A DNA stretch of 64,000 bases from Pseudomonas canadensis (GCF_000503215.1 NZ_AYTD01000005.1:62001-126000), one strand, 5' to 3'; counted from the stretch's first letter, positions 10,201 through 18,075 are shown. Translations and numbers: made by a program. Notes: generated from the letters alone by a model not told the origin.

Positions 10201-12416
10201 CGTTGCTCTCCAGCCAGCTGGACGCAAAAACCCTTACCACACACATCCAGGCGCTGAACATCAGTGGCACCTATCAAGACTATCTACGAGGGCTCTTCAC
10301 GGCTGCTAATCCCGACCTGCTTGAGCGTCAACAGCGGTTCGCCCGGCAATTACCCTGGCAACTGATGCAACATGCACATGCCCAATTCCTGGCAAAGCAA
10401 ATGACTGCAACAGCGTTCGGTTATATCCAGCAGATCATGGACATGCCGGATTCGATTGCCCGTGCTGCCGTTACAGGTGCCAATGCCACTATCCGCCCGC
10501 TTGAACTGCTGACCTCCATAGGCGCCACAGCGGTCAAAGCCGTGGGCATTTACGTGATCAGCCCTGCATCAGGTCAGGGGCCTCACGTTCTCTATGCGCC
10601 TTACAGTCAAGGTCACTGCCTTAAGGAATATGCCGACGAAGCGAGTTTACTGACAGAACTCTGGTCACTTGGCCCGCTACAAAGTTGGGTGCTCAGGTTG
10701 CTTCCTCAGGCAGCACAATCGGCAATCACGACGTTTTTCAACCCGAACAATGCCTCCAGAAGCTCGTTGCAACTGGCCTCAAATCCCATCGTCGGGTGCT
10801 TGTTCAAACAGCTATTTGCAGACAACTTCGAGCTGTTGTTGAAATTGTTGGGATGCCATTCCATCTCCAACGCCGTTGCCTATTGGAACCTGGCGAAGAG
10901 CGTTTTCTCCAGCGGTATATACCAAGGCATTCCGTTTCTGGCCGCAAAGCTGGAATACCCGTTGCTCGTCTGGCAGAGCTACAAACTGTTCAAGGCTTCT
11001 GCCGACGCGTTGCAAGATCATCATTGGCGCACGGCAATCTCGCAGTTCGTGAGTGGCGTTGCGCAAATGGCATTGCTTCGCCGGTCAATGCCAGAAATTT
11101 CAGAGCAGACGTTACCTGTGCAACCTGATGCCATTACGTCCGAAGCCGTTGCAACATGGCCCGCCATCGACATCACCGCGCCTGAAAGAACCCGGTTGCA
11201 ACCCCATGAGGTAACCGATCTCGCGCTACAGGAGATGACCAGCGTTGGCGATCTTGGGCTCTACCAATCAGCTCAGAAACGCCACTATGCGCCCGTCGAA
11301 GGCAAAGTCTTTCAAGTCAAACAACAGGGTGAGCACTGGCGTATTTTCAGTTCCCTGGGAGATGGACCGCTGATACGAAAAAACACCCGCCAACAATGGA
11401 TGCTCAGTAGCCAAGTTCCGTTACTGCATGCTCGACGAGCACTCGCTAAACTGAGCAATCAATTTTATTCATGCCCGCTAGCTCGTGAAGGTATGAACAT
11501 CGAAGCATCCGGTATGGAAGCCATCCGAACCCTCTATCCCAAACGGGGTTTGATGATCACTGAAGCATTGGCCATGGCGACCTACTATACAAAAAACGCG
11601 CAGGAGAACTTACGTCTGGTTGCCGCTACCCTACAAGCCTCCACTCCCACGCTCGCAGTTATCAAGGAGACCTTCGATTTACAAGTCGTAGAAATGAAAC
11701 ATATCGAGAAAATACAGTCAGTGGTTGACAAGGTATTCAACGCTCTCACAGCCCCTTCACTCAATACCTTGAACTCAGAACGCTTCGTCGTTGGGGTTTC
11801 GCGCGGCACCCCGCCCCCTGGTAATACGGCTGTCATGGCGTTTGTCGTGGTGCCTGACGCAGACCAGGTCATTTATTTAACCCAGGAGTTTTTCAAGCCT
11901 ACGTTGGAGTACAAGCCGTTTCTAACCAAGCCGTTTTATGTCAACGTCCATGCCCGTGCTATCGCCCTCATCCATGAACTCTCTCATCATGTGTGCGCAA
12001 CGGAGGACATTGCCCGCCTGGATGCCTCTCATCCATTTCTCGATCTTATCAGGAATGACACTCCGGATAACCGGGCCTTCAAAGCACGCCTGAAACAGCG
12101 CCAGACTGAACGCCTGTGTCTCTTTACGCCGTTCACGGAACTGTTCCAGATCGTGAAGAATGTAGATCCACAAGACAGCCTTTTACAGCATATTTTGTCG
12201 GTTACCGGGGGAGATGCACTCGACGATGCTCGGCGAATATTTCGCAGTGACCCTCTCAAGAGGATGGATACGATTTTGAGCAACGCTGACTCCGTGGCGC
12301 TGCTGATCAGTCGACTTGGACGTCAGCTTGACCTCTCTCCCAGCGCAGGGGAGTCCGTCTACAGCGTAGATGATGCTTCTATGAAGAAAGGACCCGTGCG
12401 GCGAACCGCATCGTAG
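7236..12416 (+). CDS. Giant toxin-like protein (DUF6543/dermonecrotic-toxin type) with C-terminal M35-like zincin site
   Basis: 1726 residues; AAGG lies before the ATG at 7236. No signal peptide. The body resembles the large Pseudomonas 'dermonecrotic toxin domain' (DUF6543) proteins. It contains a repeated module: an ELAG strand at 70-73 and 362-365, and an ILYTP-like strand at 86-90, 381-385, 760-764 and 1118-1122, followed by an amphipathic helix and an R..LL..LP.. turn. GAVF recurs at 147-150 and 442-445. Hydrophobic stretches near 1085-1105 and 1190-1240 could insert in membranes. The C-terminus has HELSHH (His1580, Glu1581, His1584), then ATED (Asp1591), then SNADS (1682-1686). This matches the aspzincin/M35 order HExxH, GTxD, NADxY. 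Inference: a zinc protease warhead on a translocation or scaffold protein. No immunity gene or secretion partner is adjacent apart from the serine protease. Confidence 0.8.
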   Translation: MEDNPPYFFTETLAVREQLTERQRARAFTLEDLDWLDAVYSATHAARMAHEPPMQVESLHLTTPGKPSIELAGAFMMRPAPGGGAFLYTPCRGLERFDSVASVKSTMSTWLEVSEQREALFRYLSLSQRAALSTNETLTLTTVSVAGAVFEEQQRALQNNLRNNAQGMLEELYSAPSLTSMLEQAINTALAAHFPGLNQRDTRVSCHIAETSQTTTRSLSETVLAYFVDNSWPAGETRQYSNLGRAPDPQQSNRAADDQLHWERSVQTLAQGLMEQIKTQLSLFWQAASRAGPSRLDYFAAAMSDRFRVSLLDQQQQANISTDQSLEIQTRLLTSDALSSDSASALRVEKVLLGESDVSFVELAGALMIRPIESETDAQAILYTPSEGVLADPDVEELKTRLQERVNSPKQPDDWKNYLSRPQRYFDISFSTSTVITSPLTGAVFPGLMRTVIEKQAQNLEYGLEMYRQSKGTMDIDALIDHLLDVRAMIDPALRGLDAKGRWSTQLAASWYPSADLPQEGQSALQTVRTELRELESLHTELEGRLATRPTLYRSAIAQLNSELSSTEEAFRDAANIFINTYSSPPGDTERRTPVSSVNMVDHFLARFCGESEVLTPSPNSGFFSVASEGVAKKVPDLELPAFNTIIETSLKGFKGHLRLVDQRVPDLRLLLEKAMTIGLKAEAKLRVLDNSLRPSDRAIILTVLDSYKRDTRRSMNAFRPDALSLTLTTAERDVSAALSNCFVLTERGGQDPEYSGKTILWSPALGLEVFSSLAALRTTLNQRLLEPEERIALLENLPRSERLLHQVYTVGSFELIEDGLVAYLHRHYEQQRKAEITHLLSPKLPAQYLQDIWQVQITQTLAPTNVERSTAIAQALILRHSLPEWVANAPVADQQLQVELLEQYRNSVEADKDYLHGIDSLADFTRNKLSTLLRTLDNQSRVTPDQIEVTVPAHRSAVEKSLTLVDYATSHRDEWGTEAPRFTSTGSALLSSQLDAKTLTTHIQALNISGTYQDYLRGLFTAANPDLLERQQRFARQLPWQLMQHAHAQFLAKQMTATAFGYIQQIMDMPDSIARAAVTGANATIRPLELLTSIGATAVKAVGIYVISPASGQGPHVLYAPYSQGHCLKEYADEASLLTELWSLGPLQSWVLRLLPQAAQSAITTFFNPNNASRSSLQLASNPIVGCLFKQLFADNFELLLKLLGCHSISNAVAYWNLAKSVFSSGIYQGIPFLAAKLEYPLLVWQSYKLFKASADALQDHHWRTAISQFVSGVAQMALLRRSMPEISEQTLPVQPDAITSEAVATWPAIDITAPERTRLQPHEVTDLALQEMTSVGDLGLYQSAQKRHYAPVEGKVFQVKQQGEHWRIFSSLGDGPLIRKNTRQQWMLSSQVPLLHARRALAKLSNQFYSCPLAREGMNIEASGMEAIRTLYPKRGLMITEALAMATYYTKNAQENLRLVAATLQASTPTLAVIKETFDLQVVEMKHIEKIQSVVDKVFNALTAPSLNTLNSERFVVGVSRGTPPPGNTAVMAFVVVPDADQVIYLTQEFFKPTLEYKPFLTKPFYVNVHARAIALIHELSHHVCATEDIARLDASHPFLDLIRNDTPDNRAFKARLKQRQTERLCLFTPFTELFQIVKNVDPQDSLLQHILSVTGGDALDDARRIFRSDPLKRMDTILSNADSVALLISRLGRQLDLSPSAGESVYSVDDASMKKGPVRRTAS

Positions 12417-12437
12417 TCTTGAAGGTCCTATCGTTCG

Positions 12438-13235
12438 TCACGGGGCGGGTCCGGCAATGCCCTCCTGCCCAGGCAGGAAAAACCGTGCAAACAGCTCGGA
12501 CTGAGACTTGATGCTCAGCTTGTTGTAAAGGTTGCGACGGTGAACTTTGATGGTCTCGGTCGACAGGTTCAGCTTGCCGGCGATCTCTTTGTTGGAAAAA
12601 CCGCTCAACAGCAGCCGGAGCACATCTTTTTCGCGCGCTGTGATTTGTGCGCCAAGTTGCATGATCGCCTCAGACCACGGTGGCGGCTCGGCTTGGCTTT
12701 TTTCCGCATCACCCTCAAAGCACATGCGTTGATGCATCAAAGCCATCACCCAGGGCTTGATCATGTCCAGCGTCGTGATCTGCTGCGGGCTGTATCGCAC
12801 GTTGCTGCCAAATGACATGCACAGCGTCCTGTCAGCGTCGAGCTGTACGTTGTATTGCACCTCGTCCACGCTGACGTACTGGGCGAAATACTGGTGGTAA
12901 TACTCGGTGGTCAGAAAGTGCTCCGGCGCGATGTCGGACAGATGGAAAAAACCACTCTGCGGGTTCTCCCGGTTGGCGATGTAAAACGGGTCCAGCAGGT
13001 ACAGCCCTTTTACATAGCGCTGGGTCAGCGCGTCCACTTCGTCTGCATCGGCGACTTCGGTCAGGCTGATGACCCGCACCTGTTGGTCGCTGAAGATCAG
13101 CACAACCCAATTGTCGATCTGGACATATTCCTTTACCACGCGAACCAGCGAACTCCAGAACGCCGGGCGGTTCAGCTGCATGATCAGCGTTCCGGCGGAC
13201 CGATGCCAGGCCAGGTTGTGAAGGTCGAGCGACAT
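12438..13235 (-). CDS. LuxR-family transcriptional regulator (non-canonical sensor domain)
   Basis: 265 residues. The C-terminal GerE/LuxR helix-turn-helix starts at ITAREKDVLRLLLSG (~197-255) with the recognition segment NKEIAGKLNLSTETIKVHRRN. The N-terminal ~190 residues are not an acyl-homoserine-lactone domain: the conserved W/Y/D set of LuxR/LasR is absent. It is divergent from the PotF-like gene 138 bp away, so it may control it. Its 3' end converges on the toxin-like gene with a 21 bp gap. Confidence 0.85.
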   Translation of the reverse strand: MSLDLHNLAWHRSAGTLIMQLNRPAFWSSLVRVVKEYVQIDNWVVLIFSDQQVRVISLTEVADADEVDALTQRYVKGLYLLDPFYIANRENPQSGFFHLSDIAPEHFLTTEYYHQYFAQYVSVDEVQYNVQLDADRTLCMSFGSNVRYSPQQITTLDMIKPWVMALMHQRMCFEGDAEKSQAEPPPWSEAIMQLGAQITAREKDVLRLLLSGFSNKEIAGKLNLSTETIKVHRRNLYNKLSIKSQSELFARFFLPGQEGIAGPAP

Positions 13236-13373
13236 TTACTACCCCTTTAGGGTTAGGTATTCATGGGGCTGGGCTAAGTACTTCTGGGTATTTACTAATC
13301 GGGCGTGCCGAGTATATTCACCCTCCAGTGGATGCAGGCCATGATGGCCTGTCGTTTTGACAAGGATAGCGAG

Positions 13374-14477
13374 ATGAGTCAACCCCAGTTGCGCGCCATT
13401 TTTATGGCTGCGCTGGTGTCTGTGTGTGCCAGTGCGCCGGTCTCGGCGGCCGAACCCCGGGTCAATCTGTATAACTGGTTCGGGCTGATCGCGCCGGAGA
13501 CGCCCAAGGAATTTGAACAGAAAACCGGTACCCGGATGCACCTGGATGCCTTCGACAGTGCCGAGATCATGCAGAGCAAGGTCATGGCCGGGCGCACCGG
13601 GTATGACGTTGTCGTCGCCACCTCGAATGTCTTGCCCAGCCTGATCCAGGCCGGTGTGCTTGCGCCGCTGGACCGTTCCCAACTGAGTAATTTCTCGCAC
13701 ATCGATCCCGAAATGCTGGCGCTGCTGTCCGCCAACGATCCGGGTAACCGGTATGCCGTGCCGTATTTGTGGGGCACCACCGGCATTGGTTATGACGTGG
13801 ATAAGGTCAAGGCCGCCCTGGGTGACAATGCCCCGGTGGACAGCTGGGACCTGATCTTCAAGGAAGAGAACATCAGCAAGCTCAAGTCGTGTGGCGTGGC
13901 GATGCTCGACTCGCCGAGCGAAATCATTTCGATCGCCTTGCATTACCTCGGGCTGCCGAGCAACAGCCAGAACCCTGAGGATTACCAGAAAGCCCAGGCG
14001 CTGCTGTTGAAGATCCGTCCTTACGTCCTCTACTTCGACTCTTCCAGGACCGACGCTGATTTTGCCGACGGCAATATTTGCGTGGTGGTGGGTTGGGCGA
14101 GCGGAGCGCTGACGGCGCAAGCCATCAATGAGAAAAACAACACCGGCCGCAAGATTGCCTACAGCCTGCCGCGTGAAGGCGGGCTGGTGTGGTCGGAAAA
14201 CTTTGTGCTGCTCAAGGATGCGCCGCATGCCAAGCAGGGGCTGGCGTTCATCAACTACATGCTCGACCCGCAAGTGATTGCCAAGAGTTCCAACCACACG
14301 CTGTACCCCAACGCCAACAAGGATGCCACCGAGTTGGTCGAGCAGAAGTTGCGCGACAACCCCTGGATTTACCCGTCCAAAGAGACGATCGCCACCTTGG
14401 TTCCCCTGGAACCGTTGCCCTTGAAATTGGAGCGAATCCGCACGCGGGTGTGGACCAAGGTGAAGAGCGGGACCTGA
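13374..14477 (+). CDS. PotF-like polyamine-binding periplasmic protein
   Basis: 367 residues, matching the family length (~370). A Sec signal peptide (LRAIFMAALVSVCASAPVSAA) precedes mature VNLYNWFGLIAPETPKEFE, the typical opening of PotD/PotF proteins. The solute-binding fold continues with SAEIMQSKVMAGRTGYDVVV and YAVPYLWGTTGIGY. The start at 13374 has AAGGAT 7 nt upstream; the frame stays open further upstream without a ribosome site. No ABC permease or ATPase genes follow, so this is an orphan binding protein that either uses another Pot transporter or signals ligand availability. Ligand type (putrescine, spermidine or related amine) is by family only. Confidence 0.88.
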   Translation: MSQPQLRAIFMAALVSVCASAPVSAAEPRVNLYNWFGLIAPETPKEFEQKTGTRMHLDAFDSAEIMQSKVMAGRTGYDVVVATSNVLPSLIQAGVLAPLDRSQLSNFSHIDPEMLALLSANDPGNRYAVPYLWGTTGIGYDVDKVKAALGDNAPVDSWDLIFKEENISKLKSCGVAMLDSPSEIISIALHYLGLPSNSQNPEDYQKAQALLLKIRPYVLYFDSSRTDADFADGNICVVVGWASGALTAQAINEKNNTGRKIAYSLPREGGLVWSENFVLLKDAPHAKQGLAFINYMLDPQVIAKSSNHTLYPNANKDATELVEQKLRDNPWIYPSKETIATLVPLEPLPLKLERIRTRVWTKVKSGT

Positions 14478-14536
14478 TCGGGTGAATGAATAGGCGGTCC
14501 GGGCTGCAGCAGACGTGTCAGTGAAGGAGAACCATC

Positions 14537-14788
14537 ATGGGCCAAGCCGAATATCAGCGCGACGTGAAGTCGGACGATGACAAGGCGTACAAGGACATCG
14601 AGGAACAGATCGGCCACTGTACGCCCGAACAAGCCTGGGCCATGTATTACGTCTCCACGGGCATGGTACGTGAGTACATTACGCGGGCGGTGATGGAGCA
14701 TATCGGCCGGGGCAACCGGGCGCTGCTGCTGGAGTTCCCGGAGCTTGCCCGGACCGAGGAGCGATCACGCTTCCTGCTGCCGCTCTAA
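14537..14788 (+). CDS. Small conserved protein, function unknown
   Basis: 83 residues, acidic and helical, beginning MGQAEYQRDVKSDDDKAYKD, with one Cys at residue 28 and no membrane segment. GGAG (GAAGGAGAACC) lies before the ATG. It sits 59 bp after the PotF-like gene on the same strand, possibly in the same transcript, and a strong terminator follows. I do not recognise the family. Confidence 0.65.
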   Translation: MGQAEYQRDVKSDDDKAYKDIEEQIGHCTPEQAWAMYYVSTGMVREYITRAVMEHIGRGNRALLLEFPELARTEERSRFLLPL

Positions 14789-14791
14789 CCG

Positions 14792-14820
14792 AATGCCGAT
14801 CAGTGATGATCGGCATTTTT
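14792..14820. terminator. Bidirectional terminator between small protein and MocR gene
   Basis: An 11-bp perfect stem AATGCCGATCA / TGATCGGCATT with loop GTGA is followed by Ts on the plus strand. On the minus strand it overlaps the last codons and stop of the MocR gene. Confidence 0.8.
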
Positions 14821-16305
14821 ATGTGCGTGCGGGCTTGCCGCTTGGGCCAGGCGTAATGTGGCCTCGCGGATCTCTTCCTGGTTCAGCGAGGCGAAACCCA
14901 GGCGCAGCGCATTTTCTGCTTGGTCCATCGGTGAGAACTGCCGGCCGCTGCGTACGACCAACCCGTGGTCTAGGGCCGCGCTTACTATCTGGTCAACATC
15001 GATTGCATCGTCGAAACGCACCCACAGCGCCAGGCCGCCTTCGGGCTCGCGCACTTGGATCCGATCACCGAACGCCGCCTGCAGGCAGTCTTGCAAGGTC
15101 TCACGGCGGGCGCGGTATTCCTTTGATACCCGGCGCAGGTGCTTCTTGAGTTCGCCATCGTTGATCAAGTCGGCAAGCATCTTCTGCGCGACTGCGTCGG
15201 CATCGCCCAGCATCAGTGCGGCATTGCTATGCAGGGCTTCGACCACCTGCGTGGGAGCCACCACATAACTGCAGCGAAACGTCGAGCCGAGGACCTTGGA
15301 CAACGAACCGACATAGATCACATGTCGCTGCGCGCGATCGCTGGCCAGGGGCAGGTAGGGGCGCCCGCTGAAGTGAAATTCGTGGTCGTAATCTTCTTCG
15401 ATGATGCAGAAATCATGCAGCGCCGCCAATGCCAGCAACTGTTGCCGCCGCGCCGCGTGCAGGCTCACGGTGGTGGGGAACTGGTGGTGTGGCGTGAGGT
15501 AGATCATCCGCACCTTGTGTTCGCGACACAGGCGATCGATCTGGTCCGTGCGACAGCCTTCTTCGTCGATGTCCACCGTGACCAGTTGCGCACCCAACCT
15601 GCGGAAAATTTCCCATGCTGGCGGGTAACTCAGGCGCTCCACCAGCACCACGTCGCCGGGTTTGAGCAACAGGCTGGCGGTCAGGTACAGCGACATCTGG
15701 GTGCCTTGGGTCAGGCAGATGTTTTCGGCGTTGACCGTCAACCCACGATTGTTGCGCAGCATCTCGGCCAGCGCGCAGCGCAGATGATAGCCGGTGCCCT
15801 CGCTGCCGTAGCGCAGGGTGTTGGACGCAAAGCTGTTACGCAGGGCATTACGGTAGTAGCGGTGCAGCACGGCTTGGGGCAGCAGGCGGTGGTCGCTGGT
15901 GCCGTTGTCGAAAAACAGCGCGTCATGCCGATGATTCAGCGCTGTCACCTGAGCGTTCTGGGCGAAATAGGGCGCGGTTGTCTGCGCCAGGATGGGCGGC
16001 GCGAAGGGCGCCTGCGCGCGGCTCGGCAGTTGCTTGGCCGTCAACTGCGCATTGACGAAGGTCCCGCGTCGCGGCTCGCTGACCAGCCAGCCTTTGGTCA
16101 TGGCCTCTTCGTAGGCCAGGATAACGGTCTTGCGGTTGACGTCGAGCAACTGCGCCATCTCCCGGGTGCCCGGCAGCAAGGTGCCGGGTGGCAATCGACC
16201 TTCAACGATCGCGGTCACCAGGCCTTCGGCGATCTTGCGGTAAGACGCCTGGCTTGCACTGTCGTCCAGCTTGAGCAGCGGGCGCCATTTTCGCATCTGG
16301 ACCAT
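14800..16305 (-). CDS. MocR-family regulator (GntR HTH fused to aminotransferase fold)
   Basis: 501 residues. The N-terminal winged helix (~15-80) has SYRKIAEGLVTAIVEGRLPPG and VNRKTVILAYEEAM. The C-terminal ~380 residues are a fold-type I aminotransferase domain, with the PLP-binding lysine in GSLSKVLGS and the Asp in IIEEDYDHEF. MocR proteins bind PLP and usually control the adjacent divergent gene, which here starts 78 bp away and encodes the reductase-M24 fusion. MocR targets often involve vitamin B6 or amine/amino-acid metabolism; the effector is unknown here. Confidence 0.92.
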   Translation of the reverse strand: MVQMRKWRPLLKLDDSASQASYRKIAEGLVTAIVEGRLPPGTLLPGTREMAQLLDVNRKTVILAYEEAMTKGWLVSEPRRGTFVNAQLTAKQLPSRAQAPFAPPILAQTTAPYFAQNAQVTALNHRHDALFFDNGTSDHRLLPQAVLHRYYRNALRNSFASNTLRYGSEGTGYHLRCALAEMLRNNRGLTVNAENICLTQGTQMSLYLTASLLLKPGDVVLVERLSYPPAWEIFRRLGAQLVTVDIDEEGCRTDQIDRLCREHKVRMIYLTPHHQFPTTVSLHAARRQQLLALAALHDFCIIEEDYDHEFHFSGRPYLPLASDRAQRHVIYVGSLSKVLGSTFRCSYVVAPTQVVEALHSNAALMLGDADAVAQKMLADLINDGELKKHLRRVSKEYRARRETLQDCLQAAFGDRIQVREPEGGLALWVRFDDAIDVDQIVSAALDHGLVVRSGRQFSPMDQAENALRLGFASLNQEEIREATLRLAQAASPHAHKNADHH

Positions 16306-16316
16306 CTAAAGTATCC

Positions 16317-16331
16317 AAAACTGGAGGTTTT
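16317..16331. promoter_or_regulatory. Candidate operator between MocR and fusion gene
   Basis: AAAAC-TGGAG-GTTTT is a short inverted repeat in the 78 bp divergent intergenic region, 12 bp from the MocR start codon. It is well placed for autoregulation, but the palindrome is short and could be chance. Confidence 0.3.
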
Positions 16332-16382
16332 AATGGGCCTAGTCTAGCGCAACAATCACGGCTCACTCACCCCGAGGTTGTT

Positions 16383-18044
16383 ATGAATACACGTCATGTC
16401 ATCGAACTGTCCCCCTCGGGGAAAACCTTTGAGGCCGGTGACGAACTCTTGCTGGATGCGATGCTCGCCAACGGCCTGTCGGTGCCGTTTTCTTGCCGAC
16501 GCGGAGCCTGTGGCTCCTGCAAGGTGGTGGTCGCAGAAGGGGTGTACCGGGCCAAGCAGCTGGCGCCGGATGCCCCCTTACCCTGCTATCCGTTGGCAGT
16601 CAATGAAATGCTGTTGTGCCAGAGCCACGCCTGCGGCGACATGCGCCTGGAAATCCCCGGTTGGTCGCTGGATACACCCGCGCTGGTGGTCGAGGCGCAG
16701 GTCGTGAGCAAACGCGCACTGAGCCCCGACATCATTGAGCTGGTGCTGATGCCGGACAGGCCGCTGGCAGCGCGGGCGGGCCAGTACCTCAAGTTCCGCC
16801 TGGTCGACGGCGACTCGCGGTGTTTCTCGATCGCCAACCTGCCGGCCGAAGACGATGGGCGCCTGGTATTCCAGATTCGCCGGGTGAGCGGCGGGCTGTT
16901 TTCCGAGACCCTGCTGGGCGGCCTGGAGGCCGGCGATCTGGTGCAACTGGAAGGACCGTTTGGCGCCTGTACCTGGCAGGACAATGACAATGCGCCCGTC
17001 GTCTTGTTCGCCACGGGCACCGGCTACGCGGGTATCAAGCCCATCCTCCTGACGGCGTTCACGCGCGATGTGGATGTGACCTTGTACTGGGGCGGCGGGC
17101 AGCCAGCAGATTTCTATGACCGCGCGTTCCTGGATCAATCGGTCATTGATCACCCACGTTTTCACTGGCACCCGGTGTTGGCTTCCCAAGGGCGAGTGCA
17201 GGAAGTTGCCTTGAGCCATGGGCATGACTGGGAAGCTGCCCAGGTGTATGCCTGCGGTAATGGCGCAATGATCAGCCAGGTGCGCACGGAGTGTCTGGAC
17301 GCCGGCTTGCCCGGCCATCGATTCGTCGCGGAGGCCTTTGTGCCCAGTGGCCGGTCGAGTGCCGGCACGACACCCAAGGCGCTGCACCCGATCTGGGAGA
17401 AAGTCGGCCCACGTTATTCACTGGACGGCATGCTGGCCGCGCGCGATCAGTCAATCCGTGCCTTGGCGGCGATTGCCAGCCGACTGCAGGTGGGCATGAC
17501 CACCGGCGAAGCCCTCGACATGGCTGCCGACCAACTGCAAGCCATGGGCGCTTCCCACACCTGGCACCCGACCTATATCCGCTTTGGCGACGACACCGTA
17601 CGCCCACCGCGCGAAGGCATTGACCGCCAGCGCAGGCTGCGCGCCACCGATATCGTCGTGGTTGATTTGGGCCCGGTGTGGGACGGTTATGAAGGTGACT
17701 ACGGCGATACCTTTGTGTTCGGTGACGCGCCGCTGCACCTGGCGTGCAGGACCGCACTGCATGAGGTGTTCGACGAAACCCGCGACGCCTGGCTGAAGGG
17801 GCTTACCGGTCGTGAACTCTATGACTTCGCCGAGCAGAGCGCCGTGGCAAAAGGCTGGAGGCTGGCGCGTAATCTCGCGGGCCATCGCCTCGCGGATTTC
17901 CCCCATGCGCTGTTCGAGAACAAGGAGCTGGCTGATCTAGAGATCCCGCCGAGTGAAATGGCCTGGGTCCTGGAAATCCAGCTGTGCCATCCCACGGAAC
18001 CGGTCGGTGGTTTTTTCGAGGATATGTTGATGCTGCAGGCCTGA
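16383..18044 (+). CDS. Fusion: 2Fe-2S ferredoxin + FAD/NAD(P) reductase + M24 metallopeptidase-like domain
   Basis: 553 residues with no stop or frameshift. Residues 1-90 form a plant-type ferredoxin with Cys38, Cys43, Cys46 and Cys79. Residues ~100-330 form a ferredoxin-reductase module with the FAD motif RCFSIANLP (Arg146) and the nucleotide motif ATGTGYAGIKP (~210-220). After a short linker, residues ~345-553 are an M24 'pita-bread' domain with all five metal-ligand positions: Asp428 (VVVDLGP), Asp439 (EGDYGDT), His501 (AGHRL), Glu531 (VLEIQ) and Glu546 (FFEDM). The usual creatinase N-terminal domain is replaced by the reductase. It may couple electron transfer to a C-N bond hydrolase, or be an oxygenase reductase joined to an amidohydrolase step. 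The divergent MocR regulator suggests an amine substrate. All three domains are clear; the joint function is unknown. Confidence 0.88.
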   Translation: MNTRHVIELSPSGKTFEAGDELLLDAMLANGLSVPFSCRRGACGSCKVVVAEGVYRAKQLAPDAPLPCYPLAVNEMLLCQSHACGDMRLEIPGWSLDTPALVVEAQVVSKRALSPDIIELVLMPDRPLAARAGQYLKFRLVDGDSRCFSIANLPAEDDGRLVFQIRRVSGGLFSETLLGGLEAGDLVQLEGPFGACTWQDNDNAPVVLFATGTGYAGIKPILLTAFTRDVDVTLYWGGGQPADFYDRAFLDQSVIDHPRFHWHPVLASQGRVQEVALSHGHDWEAAQVYACGNGAMISQVRTECLDAGLPGHRFVAEAFVPSGRSSAGTTPKALHPIWEKVGPRYSLDGMLAARDQSIRALAAIASRLQVGMTTGEALDMAADQLQAMGASHTWHPTYIRFGDDTVRPPREGIDRQRRLRATDIVVVDLGPVWDGYEGDYGDTFVFGDAPLHLACRTALHEVFDETRDAWLKGLTGRELYDFAEQSAVAKGWRLARNLAGHRLADFPHALFENKELADLEIPPSEMAWVLEIQLCHPTEPVGGFFEDMLMLQA

Positions 18045-18046
18045 AG

Positions 18047-18074
18047 AGCCCGCCGTTGCGGCGGGCTGCTTTTT
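18047..18074 (+). terminator. Terminator after the fusion gene
   Basis: AGCCCGCCG-TTG-CGGCGGGCT then GC and five Ts. It separates the fusion gene from the convergent dipeptidase gene. Confidence 0.85.
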
Positions 18075-18075
18075 A

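Noticed and set aside
12400..12440. Attachment-site copy of the tRNA-Gly 3' end at the far side of the accessory block
   Set aside because: No match longer than a few bases was seen, and no integrase gene is present.
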